Source: Duganella qianjiadongensis
GTDB lineage: Bacteria > Pseudomonadota > Gammaproteobacteria > Burkholderiales > Burkholderiaceae_D
Length of the DNA stretch: 64,000 nucleotides
Reading direction: 5' to 3'
Assembly (NCBI RefSeq): GCF_009857915.1
Contig: NZ_WWCM01000001.1
Coordinates: forward strand, 596,014 to 660,013
The notes below the pieces were generated by a model. It was not told the origin of the DNA, made no database searches, and saw nothing but the letters and a program-made list of their open reading frames with translations. Position 1 is the first letter of the stretch. Every line of letters begins with the position of its first letter. Below, in pieces: positions 37,334-46,838 of this stretch. The position numbers were made by a program, and so were the translations under genes.

Positions 37334-38794
37334 TTACAGCGCCACGCCGCGTGCCTTGAGCGCGGCGCGCACGCCGGCACCGTAGGCGGGATCGGCCTGA
37401 TCGAACTGGGCCAGCTGCCGCATGATGATTTCGCTGCTCACCTGACTCAATGGCCCGGCCAGATTATCGAACAGGTTTTGCTGCGCCTGCGGCGACATCA
37501 GACGGAACAGATTACCAGCCTGGGTGTAATCATCTTCCTGACCACGCCCGTCGTAGCGTCCTGCTGCCCCCGTCAGTTCCAGCGCAGGCTCGCCATGGCC
37601 CATGCCTTGCGGCGCACTGCCTGCCGCTGCCACCGTGTCGTAGTTCTGCGCGGCGCCCGCGCTATGGATGGTCATTGCGCCGTCACGCTGCTGGTTGTGA
37701 AACGGGCAGCGCGGCGCGTTCACGGGCAGGTGCTGATGGTTGGTGCCCACACGGTACAGCTGCGCATCGTGATAGGCAAACAGGCGTGCCTGCAGCATCT
37801 TGTCCGGCGAGTAGCCCATGCCGGGCACGATGTTGGCCGGCGACAGCGCGGCCTGCTCCACTTCCGCGTGATAGTTGAGCGGATTGCGGTTCAGTTCCAT
37901 CACGCCCACCGGAATCAGCGGGAAGTCCTTGTGCGGCCACACCTTGGTCAGATCAAACGGATTCCAGCCGGTGCGCTGTTCCCACACCGCCAGTTCGGCC
38001 GCAGTGGCCACCTGCAGTTTCACCTCCCACTGGGGGAAGTTACCGGCTTCGATGGCGCCGAACAGATCGCGCTGGGCGTAATCAGGGTCCGTGCCGGCGA
38101 TGCGCGTGGCTTCGGCAGCCGACAGATTCTTGATGCCCTGACGGTTCTTCAAATGCCATTTCACGTACACGCGCTCGCCCGCTGCGTTAATCAGGCTGAA
38201 GGTGTGGCTGCCAAAACCGTCCATGTGGCGATAGCCGTCGGGCGTGCCACGGTCGGAGAACAGCATGGTGACCTGATGCAGGCTTTCCGGCGCCTTGCTC
38301 CAGAAGTCGAACATCATGGTGGGCGATTTCAGATTGGTCTGCGGACAGCGCTTCTGGGTGTGCACGAAATCGGGGAACTTGATACCGTCCTTAATGAAGA
38401 ACATCGGCGTGTTGTTGCCCACCAGATCCCAGTTGCCCTGCTCCGTGTAGAAGCGTACGGCAAAGCCACGGGGATCGCGTTCGGTATCGGCGCTGCCACG
38501 CTCACCACCCACGGTGGAAAAGCGCACGAAGACATCGGTCTGCTTGCCGATCACGGAGAACAGGTCGGCCTTGGTGTAGCGGCGGATATCGTGCGTTACG
38601 GTGAAAGTGCCGTAGGCGCCCGAACCTTTGGCGTGTACCACGCGCTCGGGAATGCGCTCGCGGTTGAAGTGCTGGAGCTTTTCGATCAGGTGGAAGTCTT
38701 GTAGCAGAACAGGGCCACGGGGGCCGGCAGTCAGCGAATTCTGGTTATCGGCAACAGGAATACCGGATGCGGTCGTGATGGCGTTATTAATCAT
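37334..38794 (-). CDS. katA: Monofunctional heme catalase
   Basis: A 486-aa small-subunit (clade 3) catalase. Distal His region ERIPERVVHAKGSGAYGTFTVT, NADPH/heme region RFSTVGGERGSADTERDPRGFAVRFYTEQGNWDLVGNNTPMFF, and the proximal heme Tyr in LQARLFAYHDAQLYRVGTNHQHLPVN. No signal peptide. The upstream 38795-38903 stretch is very AT-rich with scattered ATAG/CTAT elements; an OxyR site is possible but not resolved. Confidence 0.96.
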   Translation of the reverse strand: MINNAITTASGIPVADNQNSLTAGPRGPVLLQDFHLIEKLQHFNRERIPERVVHAKGSGAYGTFTVTHDIRRYTKADLFSVIGKQTDVFVRFSTVGGERGSADTERDPRGFAVRFYTEQGNWDLVGNNTPMFFIKDGIKFPDFVHTQKRCPQTNLKSPTMMFDFWSKAPESLHQVTMLFSDRGTPDGYRHMDGFGSHTFSLINAAGERVYVKWHLKNRQGIKNLSAAEATRIAGTDPDYAQRDLFGAIEAGNFPQWEVKLQVATAAELAVWEQRTGWNPFDLTKVWPHKDFPLIPVGVMELNRNPLNYHAEVEQAALSPANIVPGMGYSPDKMLQARLFAYHDAQLYRVGTNHQHLPVNAPRCPFHNQQRDGAMTIHSAGAAQNYDTVAAAGSAPQGMGHGEPALELTGAAGRYDGRGQEDDYTQAGNLFRLMSPQAQQNLFDNLAGPLSQVSSEIIMRQLAQFDQADPAYGAGVRAALKARGVAL

Positions 38795-38903
38795 TTCTAT
38801 TACTCCTCGTTGTTTGATAGTGAAATCATTTTAAACAAGAAGCGTCTATTATGAAAACTAATTATATTTATCTATTTAATAGTTATAGACAATGATCACA
38901 GAT

Positions 38904-38930
38904 AAAAAAAGGGCAGCCACAGGCTGCCCT
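38904..38930 (-). terminator. Terminator of the cyanophycin synthetase operon
   Basis: AGGGCAGCC (38910-38918), loop ACA, GGCTGCCCT (38922-38930). On the minus strand it is followed by seven T, 20 bases after the stop of the 856-aa cphA. Confidence 0.92.
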
Positions 38931-38949
38931 CGTCCCGGAAAGAAGCGGC

Positions 38950-41520
38950 TTAAGCTTCTTTGATGCGCTTGGCGATGTGCGCCAGTGCGGCTTCTACCTG
39001 ATCCACCAGTATCAGGCACAGGTCGCCCGGCTGCAGGCGCGCCAGTGCCGTATCGATGGCGAGGAATTCGCCGAAGATTTCCTGAATATGGCTGGTACGT
39101 GGTGCATTGTTCAGACCGGAGCGCAGCAGCGCCACCACTTCGCCATCACCACGGCCACGCTGGCAAGCGTCTTCGTACAGAATCACGTCGTCGAATGCGC
39201 GGCCCAGAATCTCGGTCTGCTGGCGGATATCTTCGTCACGACGGTCGCCCGCGCCCGAAATCACCACGCCACGGCGCTTGGCCGGCATGGTTTCCACCGC
39301 CTGCACCAGCGCCAGTATGGCGTCCGGATTGTGGCCATAGTCGGCGATCAGGGTAGCCCCCTTGTAGTCGAATACGTTGAAGCGGCCCGGCGCATTGTCG
39401 GAATCGTTGGCGAAGGTTTTCAGGCCGAGACGGATAGCGTCCCAGCTAATGCCCACACCCCATGCTGCCGCCACCGATGCCATCACGTTCTCGACCTGGA
39501 AGCCGATGGTGCCGTTACGGGTGATCGGCACTTCGTTCAGCGGGATGCGCTGCAGCTGCGTGCCTTCTGCCGCCACGATATGGCCGTCGTCCACGTACAC
39601 GGTGCGGCTGCCCTGCGCCAGATGGGTAGCGATCACCGGATGACCGCGCTCGGCACCGAAGAAGATCACCTTGCCGCGGCAGTTGCCTGCCATGCCGGCC
39701 ACGATAGGATCGATCGCGTTCAGCACGGCGTAGCCGCTTTCCGCCACGTTCTGCACGATCACGCGCTTGAGCACGGCCAGATCTTCCACCGTGGTGATGT
39801 AGTTCAGACCAAGGTGGTCGCCGCTACCGATGTTGGTGACAACCGCTACCTGACAGCGGTCGTAGGCCAGACCTTCGCGCAGGATACCGCCACGTGCCGT
39901 TTCGAACACGGCGGCATCCACGTCAGGGTGCAGCAGCACGTTACGGGCGCTGCGCGGGCCGCTGCAATCGCCGCTATCGGTCTGGCGGCCTTCGATGTAC
40001 ACGCCATCCGTATTGGTCATGCCGGTACGCAGACCGCTGGCGGTCAGCAGGTGGGCGATCAGACGCACGGTGGTGGTTTTGCCGTTGGTGCCAGTCACCG
40101 CCACCACAGGAATGCGGCCATTGTCGCCCGGCGCAAACATGGTATTGACGATGGCTTCGCCCACTGCACGGCCTTTGCCGAACGATGGCGCAATGTGCAT
40201 GCGCAGGCCCGGCGCGGCATTCACTTCCACCACACCGCCGCGCTGGTTTTCGATCGGCTGCAGCACGCTCTCGCACACCACATCCACGCCGCAGATATCC
40301 AGACCTATCATCTGCGCCGCTTCCACTGCACGGGCAGCCACTTCCGGATGCACATCATCCGTCACATCGGTGGCGCTGCCGCCGGTGGACAGATTGGCGT
40401 TGTTACGCAGGATGACGCGCTGGCCTTTGGCCGGCACCGAGTCCGCTTCCAGATCCTGCAGCGCCAGACGGGCCAGGGCGATATCGTCGAAGCGGATCTT
40501 GGTCAGCGAGGTCGAGTGACCGCTGCCGCGACGCGGATCGGCATTGACGATGTTGACCAGCTCGCGCACCGTGTGCACGCCATCGCCCACCACTTGCGGC
40601 GGATCGCGGCGGGCCGCAGCCACCAGCTTGTTACCGATCACCAGCAGACGGAAATCGTGGCCCGGCAGATAGCGCTCGACCATGATGTCGTCGCGGAATT
40701 CACGCGCCGTGTGGAAGGCTTTTTCCAGATGCTCTTTGGTCATCACGTTGACCGTAACGCCCTTGCCCTGATTGCCGTCCTTAGGTTTCACCACCACCGG
40801 CAGACCGATTTCCTGCGCTGCGGCCCATGCGTCCTCGGCATCTTCCACCGTGCGGCCGATAGGCACCGGCACACCGGCTGCATGCAGCAGCTTCTTGGTC
40901 AGTTCCTTGTCCTGCGCAATGGCTTCGCCTATCGCACTGGTGGTATCCGTTTCGGCGGCCTGAATACGGCGCTGGCGCGAGCCCCAGCCGAACATCACCA
41001 TGCTGCCTTCGGTCAGGCGACGGAACGGAATGTCGCGCGCTACCGCGGCGGACACTATCGCGCCCGTGCTCGGGCCCAGACGCACATCTTCATCAATTTC
41101 TGCCAGCTCGGCCAGCGCGCCTTTCAGATCGAACGGCGTATCGGCCAGTGCGGCATTGATCAGGCTTTCCGCCAGCGTGACGGCCATGCGGCCCACTGCT
41201 TCTTCGCTGTATTCCACCACGGTCTGGTAAATGCCGTCTTCCAGCGTGGCGGTGGTGCGGCTGAAGGTGACCGGGCAGCCAGCTTGCGCCTGCAGACTCA
41301 GGGCAGCCACTTCCAGCACGCGGGCCATCGACACATCGCCGGAATGGCCAGTAGGCTGCAGCGCGCCGATGGCAGGGAAGCGCGCATGCAGGCGCTGCTC
41401 GAAACCGGAAATGCCGGCTATCGAACGCTCTTCAGGCGGGCACGAAACAATAACCTCCACCGCAGTGTGGTGGCTCCAGAGATTCGGGCCGCGAAGGGCG
41501 CGAGTACGGATAACTTCCAT
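38950..41520 (-). CDS. cphA: Cyanophycin synthetase (full-length, both ATP sites intact)
   Basis: Makes multi-L-arginyl-poly-L-aspartate (cyanophycin) from Asp, Arg and ATP; 856 aa, the usual CphA length. The N-terminal domain (about 1-160) is followed by an ATP-grasp domain (GLPVVVKPKDGNQGKGVTVNV, FRLLVIGNKLVAAARRDPP). The C-terminal Mur-ligase-like domain has a canonical P-loop, VVAVTGTNGKTTTVRL near residue 477, and Mur signatures APGRFNVFDYKGATLIADYGHNPDAIL. It is second in a two-gene operon, 16 bases after its paralogue. Confidence 0.95.
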   Translation of the reverse strand: MEVIRTRALRGPNLWSHHTAVEVIVSCPPEERSIAGISGFEQRLHARFPAIGALQPTGHSGDVSMARVLEVAALSLQAQAGCPVTFSRTTATLEDGIYQTVVEYSEEAVGRMAVTLAESLINAALADTPFDLKGALAELAEIDEDVRLGPSTGAIVSAAVARDIPFRRLTEGSMVMFGWGSRQRRIQAAETDTTSAIGEAIAQDKELTKKLLHAAGVPVPIGRTVEDAEDAWAAAQEIGLPVVVKPKDGNQGKGVTVNVMTKEHLEKAFHTAREFRDDIMVERYLPGHDFRLLVIGNKLVAAARRDPPQVVGDGVHTVRELVNIVNADPRRGSGHSTSLTKIRFDDIALARLALQDLEADSVPAKGQRVILRNNANLSTGGSATDVTDDVHPEVAARAVEAAQMIGLDICGVDVVCESVLQPIENQRGGVVEVNAAPGLRMHIAPSFGKGRAVGEAIVNTMFAPGDNGRIPVVAVTGTNGKTTTVRLIAHLLTASGLRTGMTNTDGVYIEGRQTDSGDCSGPRSARNVLLHPDVDAAVFETARGGILREGLAYDRCQVAVVTNIGSGDHLGLNYITTVEDLAVLKRVIVQNVAESGYAVLNAIDPIVAGMAGNCRGKVIFFGAERGHPVIATHLAQGSRTVYVDDGHIVAAEGTQLQRIPLNEVPITRNGTIGFQVENVMASVAAAWGVGISWDAIRLGLKTFANDSDNAPGRFNVFDYKGATLIADYGHNPDAILALVQAVETMPAKRRGVVISGAGDRRDEDIRQQTEILGRAFDDVILYEDACQRGRGDGEVVALLRSGLNNAPRTSHIQEIFGEFLAIDTALARLQPGDLCLILVDQVEAALAHIAKRIKEA

Positions 41521-41536
41521 AAATCTGTGTGTTCTC

Positions 41537-43702
41537 TCAGTGATGTGTTTTTTTCGGAGTCGCCTCGAAGGTGCGCAGACCGGCGCCGATCAGATCCGGC
41601 GTCAGGCCCAGCGCCCATGCGGCAGCAATCGCCGCCAGCACGGCTTCCGGCGGTACCAGTGGCGACAGCGGCAAGGTCGCCACGTCCACACTGCCCTCGC
41701 CCAGCACGATGCGGTCGGCCCGCTGGAACACCACGCGGCCCGCTTCCTGACGATGGGCAGCGATGGCGGCCAGATGCTCGTCCACGCCATAGAAAATCAC
41801 TGCGCCGTCGCACAGTTCGGCCATTTCGACCACCTGTTCGTCGGCGGCATTGAGCACCGCAGCGCCGCTCGGCAGGATCACATCGACCTGCGTGCGCAGC
41901 ACGTTGTACAGCTTGTCGGCGCTATCGATATAGAAATCGCTGACATCTTCGAAATCGCTGACGTCGGTGACCACGCCCACGGCGCACTTGTCGTAGGCCA
42001 GACCTTCGCTCAGGATCATGCGGGCGCTGGCTTCGAACACACCGGCTTCCACGCTCTTGTTGAGCAGCATGCGCTCGCCCGTTTCCCAGTCGGTCAGGCC
42101 GTCGCGCGGCAGCAGACGGCCATTGACGAACAGGCCTTCGGCGCAGCTCAGGCCAGTCTTCTTGCCGCTGATCTGCAGCAGCCAGGCGATGATACGGGCC
42201 GTCATGGTGGTGCCATGCTTGCCGGCGATGCCGACGATAGGCATGCGGCCATCGAGTTCCGGCGCAAACAGGTGATCGACGATGGCTTCGCCCACGTTGC
42301 GCGGTTCGCCCACGGCAGGTTTCAGGTGAGCCAGCAGGCCCGGGCTGGCATTGACTTCGATGATGGCGCCGCCCTGCTCTTCCAGCGGACGGGTAATGTC
42401 GCTGGCCACCAGATCGATACCGGCGATGTCGAGGCCCACCACGCGTGCTGCCAGCGTGGCCATGGCCGCTACCTGCGGGTGTACTTTGTCGGTGACGTCG
42501 ATCGCTACATTGCCGTTCGGCTGGATCAGCACCTTGAAACCGGCAGCCGGTACCGACTGCACGGTCAGATTCTGGCGTTCCAGTTCCAGCAGGATTTCCG
42601 GGCTATGCTCGGGCGTGACCAGACCCAGCGGGTGGTCTTCCGTTTCGCCGCGGCGCGGATCGATGTTGATCTGCAGGTTGCACAGTTCGACGATGTTCGA
42701 TTTGCCGTCGCCCGTCACCCACAGCGATTCGCCGGCAGCCGCTGCCACCATGCGTTTGCCCACTACCAGCAGGCGGTGTTCGTCGCCGGGAATGAAACGC
42801 TCGACGATCACGTTCTTGCTGCCGCCGCGCAGTGCCGCCACGTCATAGGCTGCGGCCACTTCTTCCGGCGTATTCAGGTTGAGCGAAACGCCGCGGCCAT
42901 GGTTGCCGTCGTAGGGTTTCACAGCGACGGGCATGCCGATATCCTGGGCTGCTTCGGCCGCCGCTTCGCGGCTGGTCACCAGCTCGCCTTCCGGCACCGG
43001 CACGCCGCAGGAAGCCAGCAGCGATTTGGTCAGGTCCTTGTCGCTGGCGATGCCTTCGGCAATCGCGCTGGTGTCTTCCGTCTCGGCGGTCCAGATGCGG
43101 CGCTGACGCGCGCCATGGCCCAGCTGCACCAGATTGCCGTCGGTCAGACGAATGAAGGGAATCCTGCGCACGCCGGCAGCATCGACGATGTTGCCCGTGC
43201 TGGGGCCCAGGCACAGACGCTCGACCATATCGGTCAGCTCGGCCACGGTGGCGTCGAGATCATACGGACGGTCTTCGATCATCGCCATCAGCAGGTCGCG
43301 GCCAGCGGCCAGCGCAGCGCGGCCCACGCGTTCCTGACGGGTGCGGAAAGCCATCTTGTACAGACCCGTGTCTTCACCGATCTGGCGGGTTTTGCCGAAG
43401 CCGGTTTTCATGCCGGCCAGATTCTGCAGCTCCAGCACCACGTGTTCGAGGATGTGGCCGGCGTAGGTGCCATCGCGCAGACGTTCGAGGAAACCGCCAT
43501 GCTCGCCCACACCGCAACGGTGCACGATCAGACCCGGCAGGATCGCCGTCAGGCGCTCATACAGACCGGGGAGCAAATGCGAGGGGAAGTTTTCCAGTTC
43601 ACCGATATCGAGCCAGGCTTCAATCACCGGACGATAGGTCCAGATATTCGGTCCGCGCAGATACGTCACGCGCAGAATGTCGATGTCTTTCTTCTTGATC
43701 AT
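41537..43702 (-). CDS. Cyanophycin synthetase paralogue with altered Mur-ligase P-loop
   Basis: A 721-aa CphA homologue, about 135 residues shorter than its neighbour. The N-terminal domain (ILRVTYLRGPNIWTYRPVIEAWLDIG, HILEHVVLELQNLAG) and ATP-grasp core (GMPVAVKPYDGNHGRGVSLNL, EHRLLVVGKRMVAAAAG) look intact. The Mur-like P-loop reads GIAGKHGTTMTARI (about residue 490) instead of GTNGKTTT, and the Mur C-terminal domain is shortened. Such shortened partners occur beside CphA in betaproteobacteria (often called cphA'). Whether it polymerises, ligates dipeptides (as cyanobacterial CphA2) or assists its neighbour is open. Confidence 0.88.
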   Translation of the reverse strand: MIKKKDIDILRVTYLRGPNIWTYRPVIEAWLDIGELENFPSHLLPGLYERLTAILPGLIVHRCGVGEHGGFLERLRDGTYAGHILEHVVLELQNLAGMKTGFGKTRQIGEDTGLYKMAFRTRQERVGRAALAAGRDLLMAMIEDRPYDLDATVAELTDMVERLCLGPSTGNIVDAAGVRRIPFIRLTDGNLVQLGHGARQRRIWTAETEDTSAIAEGIASDKDLTKSLLASCGVPVPEGELVTSREAAAEAAQDIGMPVAVKPYDGNHGRGVSLNLNTPEEVAAAYDVAALRGGSKNVIVERFIPGDEHRLLVVGKRMVAAAAGESLWVTGDGKSNIVELCNLQINIDPRRGETEDHPLGLVTPEHSPEILLELERQNLTVQSVPAAGFKVLIQPNGNVAIDVTDKVHPQVAAMATLAARVVGLDIAGIDLVASDITRPLEEQGGAIIEVNASPGLLAHLKPAVGEPRNVGEAIVDHLFAPELDGRMPIVGIAGKHGTTMTARIIAWLLQISGKKTGLSCAEGLFVNGRLLPRDGLTDWETGERMLLNKSVEAGVFEASARMILSEGLAYDKCAVGVVTDVSDFEDVSDFYIDSADKLYNVLRTQVDVILPSGAAVLNAADEQVVEMAELCDGAVIFYGVDEHLAAIAAHRQEAGRVVFQRADRIVLGEGSVDVATLPLSPLVPPEAVLAAIAAAWALGLTPDLIGAGLRTFEATPKKTHH

Positions 43703-43828
43703 GTTTCTATTCTTGTGTCTTTGTTATCAGCCGTGGCCTACCCGCGCCGTATTTTAACCCCTGAACTACTGCTTGCTGCCAAATAGCATTTGGTCGTACC
43801 CGTGGCCTCGATCAAGTTCATCAAGCTG

Positions 43829-43857
43829 TTCCGGCGTTTATGTCTGTGCGTTATACT
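43829..43857 (+). promoter_or_regulatory. Candidate promoter for the ABC/DUF1854 genes
   Basis: TTCCGG (43829-43834), 17-base spacer, TATACT (43852-43857); leader about 150 bases. The 315-base divergent gap 43703-44017 otherwise holds no gene. A minus-strand TAAAAT near the cphA side could be the other -10. Confidence 0.5.
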
Positions 43858-44017
43858 TGCCGCCAGCACAAAACACCGGTATTTCCTTGTTTTCCGTCAA
43901 AACTGTTACAAGTGACAGAATACCGTAAATACGCACTTATATCAGCCGCAACTGCTTGCTGGCAAAGTGAATATTTTGCCCAGGCCCGCCAATTTCCCTT
44001 CCGGAGTACGCTGCACA

Positions 44018-46276
44018 ATGACAACTGAACAACTTTCCTCCGCCGCCAGCGCTAGCGAACTGCCCGAGCGCTGGCGTTCCGAGATACAGGCACAACTTTC
44101 CAAAGGGGAAAACGTTGTAAGTGCCCTGGAGGTTGACCTGGATGCGCAACTTCGTTTTTCCAAAGGCCTGCTGGTGCTCACCGAACAGCGTCTGCTGGCC
44201 CGCGCACCGGGGGAAAAAGATTGGCAACATTGGCATTTCACCAAATCGCTGCAACTGCAGCACCACGACCATGCAGGCGTGGGCCACATCGAACTGCTCA
44301 ACGACCAGGGCCGCCTCGGCGCATGGCGTTTCACGCTGGGCCAGAATCTGCAGGCTATCCGTCTGGTCGAACAGTTCGAAGCCCACCTCGACAGCCACGC
44401 CACCGGCCTGCCGGTGGTGCGCGAAGAGGCCAACGTCTGCCCTAGCTGCAAGGCGCCGCTGGAGCCGGAACAGGAAGAGTGCCCGATCTGCACCAAGGTG
44501 GTGTACACGCCGCCGTCGACGTGGACCCTGTTCCGCCTGTGGCGCTTCGCCAGTCCGTACCGCTGGCAGCTGGCGCTGGGCTTTACCCTGATGCTGCTCA
44601 GCACCAGCGCGCACATGATTCCACCGTATCTGACCCGTCCGCTGATGGACAATGTGCTGATCCCTTACCAGAACGGCCAGCCGGTCGATACCAATCTGGT
44701 CACGCTGTACATGTCCGGCCTGCTGGGCTCCGCCGTCCTCGCGTGGATACTGGGCTGGGGTAAAACCTATGTACTGGCGCTGGTGTCGGAGCGTATCGGC
44801 GCCGACCTGCGCACTACCACCTACGAGCACCTGCTCAAGCTGTCGCTCGAATACTTCGGCGGCAAACGTACGGGTGACCTGATGTCGCGTATCGGCAGCG
44901 AGAGTGACCGTATCTGCGTATTCCTGTCGCTGCACCTGCTGGACTTTGCCTCCGACTGCCTGATGATCATCATGACGGGCGTGATCCTGTTCACCATCGA
45001 TCCGTGGATGGCGGCGATTACCCTGCTGCCGCTGCCTTTCATTGCGTGGATCATCCACGTGGTGCGCGACCGTCTGCGTACCGGCTTCGAGAAAATCGAC
45101 CGCGTGTGGGGCGAGGTCACCAACGTGCTGGCCGATACCATTCCCGGCATCCGCGTGGTGAAAGCCTTTGCCCAGGAAGACCGCGAAGCCAACCGCTTCC
45201 GCACTGCCAACAAGCACAATCTGGCCGTCAACGATAAGCTCAACAAGATCTGGTCGCTGTTCTCGCCTACCGTGTCCTTCCTGACCGAGATCGGTCTGCT
45301 GGTGATCTGGGTGTTCGGCATCTATCAAGTCTCCAAAGGCCACATCACGGTGGGTGTGCTCAGCCTGTTCATTTCGTATTCGAGCCGCTTCTACGGCCGT
45401 CTCGATTCGATGAGCCGCATCGTCTCCGTCACGCAGAAATCGGCCTCGGCCGCCAAGCGCATCTTCGACATCCTCGACCACGTTTCCTCGGTGCCGGAAC
45501 CGGCCCACCCTGTAAAGCTGGACAAGGTGGAAGGCAATATCACCCTGCGCGAAGTGGGCTTCCGCTACGGTAACCGCGCCGTCAACCGCAGCATCAACCT
45601 CAATATCAAGGCTGGCGAAATGGTCGGTCTGGTGGGCCACTCCGGTTCCGGCAAATCCACCCTGGTCAACCTGATCTGCCGCTTCTACGACGTGGCCGAA
45701 GGCGCCATCATGCTCGACGGCGTGGACATCCGTTCCTTTGCCGTGTCGGACTACCGCCGCAACATCGGTCTGGTGCTGCAGGAGCCCTTCCTGTTCTTCG
45801 GCACCATCGCCGAGAATCTGGCCTACGGCAAACCGGATGCTACCCGCGCCGAGATCATCGCAGCCGCCCGCGCCGCGCACGCGCACGAATTCATCCTGCG
45901 TCTGCCGCAGGGCTACGATTCGATGGTGGGCGAACGGGGGCAGGGTCTGTCGGGTGGTGAACGCCAGCGTATCTCGATTGCCCGCGCCCTGCTGATCGAT
46001 CCCAAGATACTGATACTGGATGAAGCCACCGCTTCGGTGGACTCGGAAACGGAAAAAGAAATCCAGCGCGCACTGGAGAATCTGGTACAGGGCCGCACCA
46101 CCATTGCGATTGCCCACCGCCTCTCCACGCTGCAGAAGGCCGACCGCCTGATCGTGCTCGATCGCGGCGAAGTAGTGGAAGAAGGTCCGCACGACGAGCT
46201 GATGGCACTGGAAGGCGCCTACTACCGCCTGTATCAGGCGCAAGCGCGCAATGCCGCCACCCTGGCCGAAGAATAA
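44018..46276 (+). CDS. Cyanophycin-associated ABC exporter with zinc-ribbon-like motif
   Basis: A 752-aa half-type ABC exporter. From the Met at 44018 (MTTEQLSSAAS, with GGAG upstream) about 135 N-terminal residues resemble a PH/DUF1854-like beta region. Two CxxC knuckles follow, CPSCKAPL and CPIC (about residues 140-157), reading as a zinc ribbon. The six-helix membrane domain runs from about residue 180 to 460. The nucleotide-binding domain has Walker A GHSGSGKSTL, signature LSGGERQRISIARAL, Walker B ILILDEATASVDSE and H-loop IAIAHRLST. Gene order places it with cyanophycin metabolism; the cargo is unknown. Confidence 0.88.
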   Translation: MTTEQLSSAASASELPERWRSEIQAQLSKGENVVSALEVDLDAQLRFSKGLLVLTEQRLLARAPGEKDWQHWHFTKSLQLQHHDHAGVGHIELLNDQGRLGAWRFTLGQNLQAIRLVEQFEAHLDSHATGLPVVREEANVCPSCKAPLEPEQEECPICTKVVYTPPSTWTLFRLWRFASPYRWQLALGFTLMLLSTSAHMIPPYLTRPLMDNVLIPYQNGQPVDTNLVTLYMSGLLGSAVLAWILGWGKTYVLALVSERIGADLRTTTYEHLLKLSLEYFGGKRTGDLMSRIGSESDRICVFLSLHLLDFASDCLMIIMTGVILFTIDPWMAAITLLPLPFIAWIIHVVRDRLRTGFEKIDRVWGEVTNVLADTIPGIRVVKAFAQEDREANRFRTANKHNLAVNDKLNKIWSLFSPTVSFLTEIGLLVIWVFGIYQVSKGHITVGVLSLFISYSSRFYGRLDSMSRIVSVTQKSASAAKRIFDILDHVSSVPEPAHPVKLDKVEGNITLREVGFRYGNRAVNRSINLNIKAGEMVGLVGHSGSGKSTLVNLICRFYDVAEGAIMLDGVDIRSFAVSDYRRNIGLVLQEPFLFFGTIAENLAYGKPDATRAEIIAAARAAHAHEFILRLPQGYDSMVGERGQGLSGGERQRISIARALLIDPKILILDEATASVDSETEKEIQRALENLVQGRTTIAIAHRLSTLQKADRLIVLDRGEVVEEGPHDELMALEGAYYRLYQAQARNAATLAEE

Positions 46277-46291
46277 GCAGAGAACCGACTC

Positions 46292-46759
46292 ATGACGACA
46301 CAATTCAAACTGACGCGCAATAGCTACGGCAAGCTGATACTGACCACGCCGGAAGGCGATGTGCACGAAGGCGTAGCACCGGTGCGTGCTTTCCCCGTGC
46401 AGGCACCGGAAGACGGCATCTCGCTGGTTAACACGGACGGCAAGGAAGTAGCCTGGATAGACCGCATCGAAGACCTCGATGCGCAGGCCGGTGCATTAGT
46501 GCGCGAAGAGCTGGCCGGACGGGAGTTCATGCCGGAGATTAGCCGCATTCACAGTGTGAGCAGCTATGCCACGCCCTGCACGTGGACGGTGACGACCGAT
46601 CGCGGCGAAACCGAATTCGTGCTGCGCGGCGAAGAGGACATCCGCCGCCTGACCGTGGACACGCTCTTGATCTCGGACATACACGGCATCCACTTCCTGG
46701 TGCGCGACCTGCGCGAACTGGACAAGCACAGCAAGAAGATACTCGACCGCTTCCTGTAA
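46292..46759 (+). CDS. DUF1854 family protein, cyanophycin-associated
   Basis: A 155-aa soluble beta-rich protein (FKLTRNSYGKLILTTPEG, HEGVAPVRAFPVQAPEDGISLVNTDGKEVAWIDRIEDL, TDRGETEFVLRGEEDIRRL, ISDIHGIHFLVRDLRELD) matching DUF1854. It starts 15 bases after the ABC transporter stop. This family is repeatedly found beside cphA genes; function unknown. A partner of the transporter is inferred. Confidence 0.88.
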   Translation: MTTQFKLTRNSYGKLILTTPEGDVHEGVAPVRAFPVQAPEDGISLVNTDGKEVAWIDRIEDLDAQAGALVREELAGREFMPEISRIHSVSSYATPCTWTVTTDRGETEFVLRGEEDIRRLTVDTLLISDIHGIHFLVRDLRELDKHSKKILDRFL

Positions 46760-46769
46760 GCGGCCACCC

Positions 46770-46834
46770 GCACTAACGGGGGCAGTGAGAGCAAGGGGCG
46801 CCATGCCCGCTTGTTCTCACTGACCCCGTTGTGC
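46770..46834. repeat. Long imperfect hairpin between convergent genes
   Basis: Arms about 46770-46800 and 46805-46834 pair over roughly 28-30 positions with a few mismatches, including AGTGAGA/TCTCACT, CAAG/CTTG, AACGGGG/CCCCGTT and GCAC/GTGC. There is no T run. It probably acts as a two-way terminator or processing signal between DUF1854 and oleate hydratase. Confidence 0.6.
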
Positions 46835-46838
46835 GGTT

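Noticed and set aside
38795..38903. OxyR-like ATAG/CTAT elements upstream of catalase
   Set aside because: The spacing does not clearly fit the four-element OxyR pattern in such AT-rich sequence.
38977..43786. Long plus-strand open frames over both cyanophycin synthetase genes
   Set aside because: Translations are His/Arg/Gln-rich without domains, the usual GC-rich antisense artefact.
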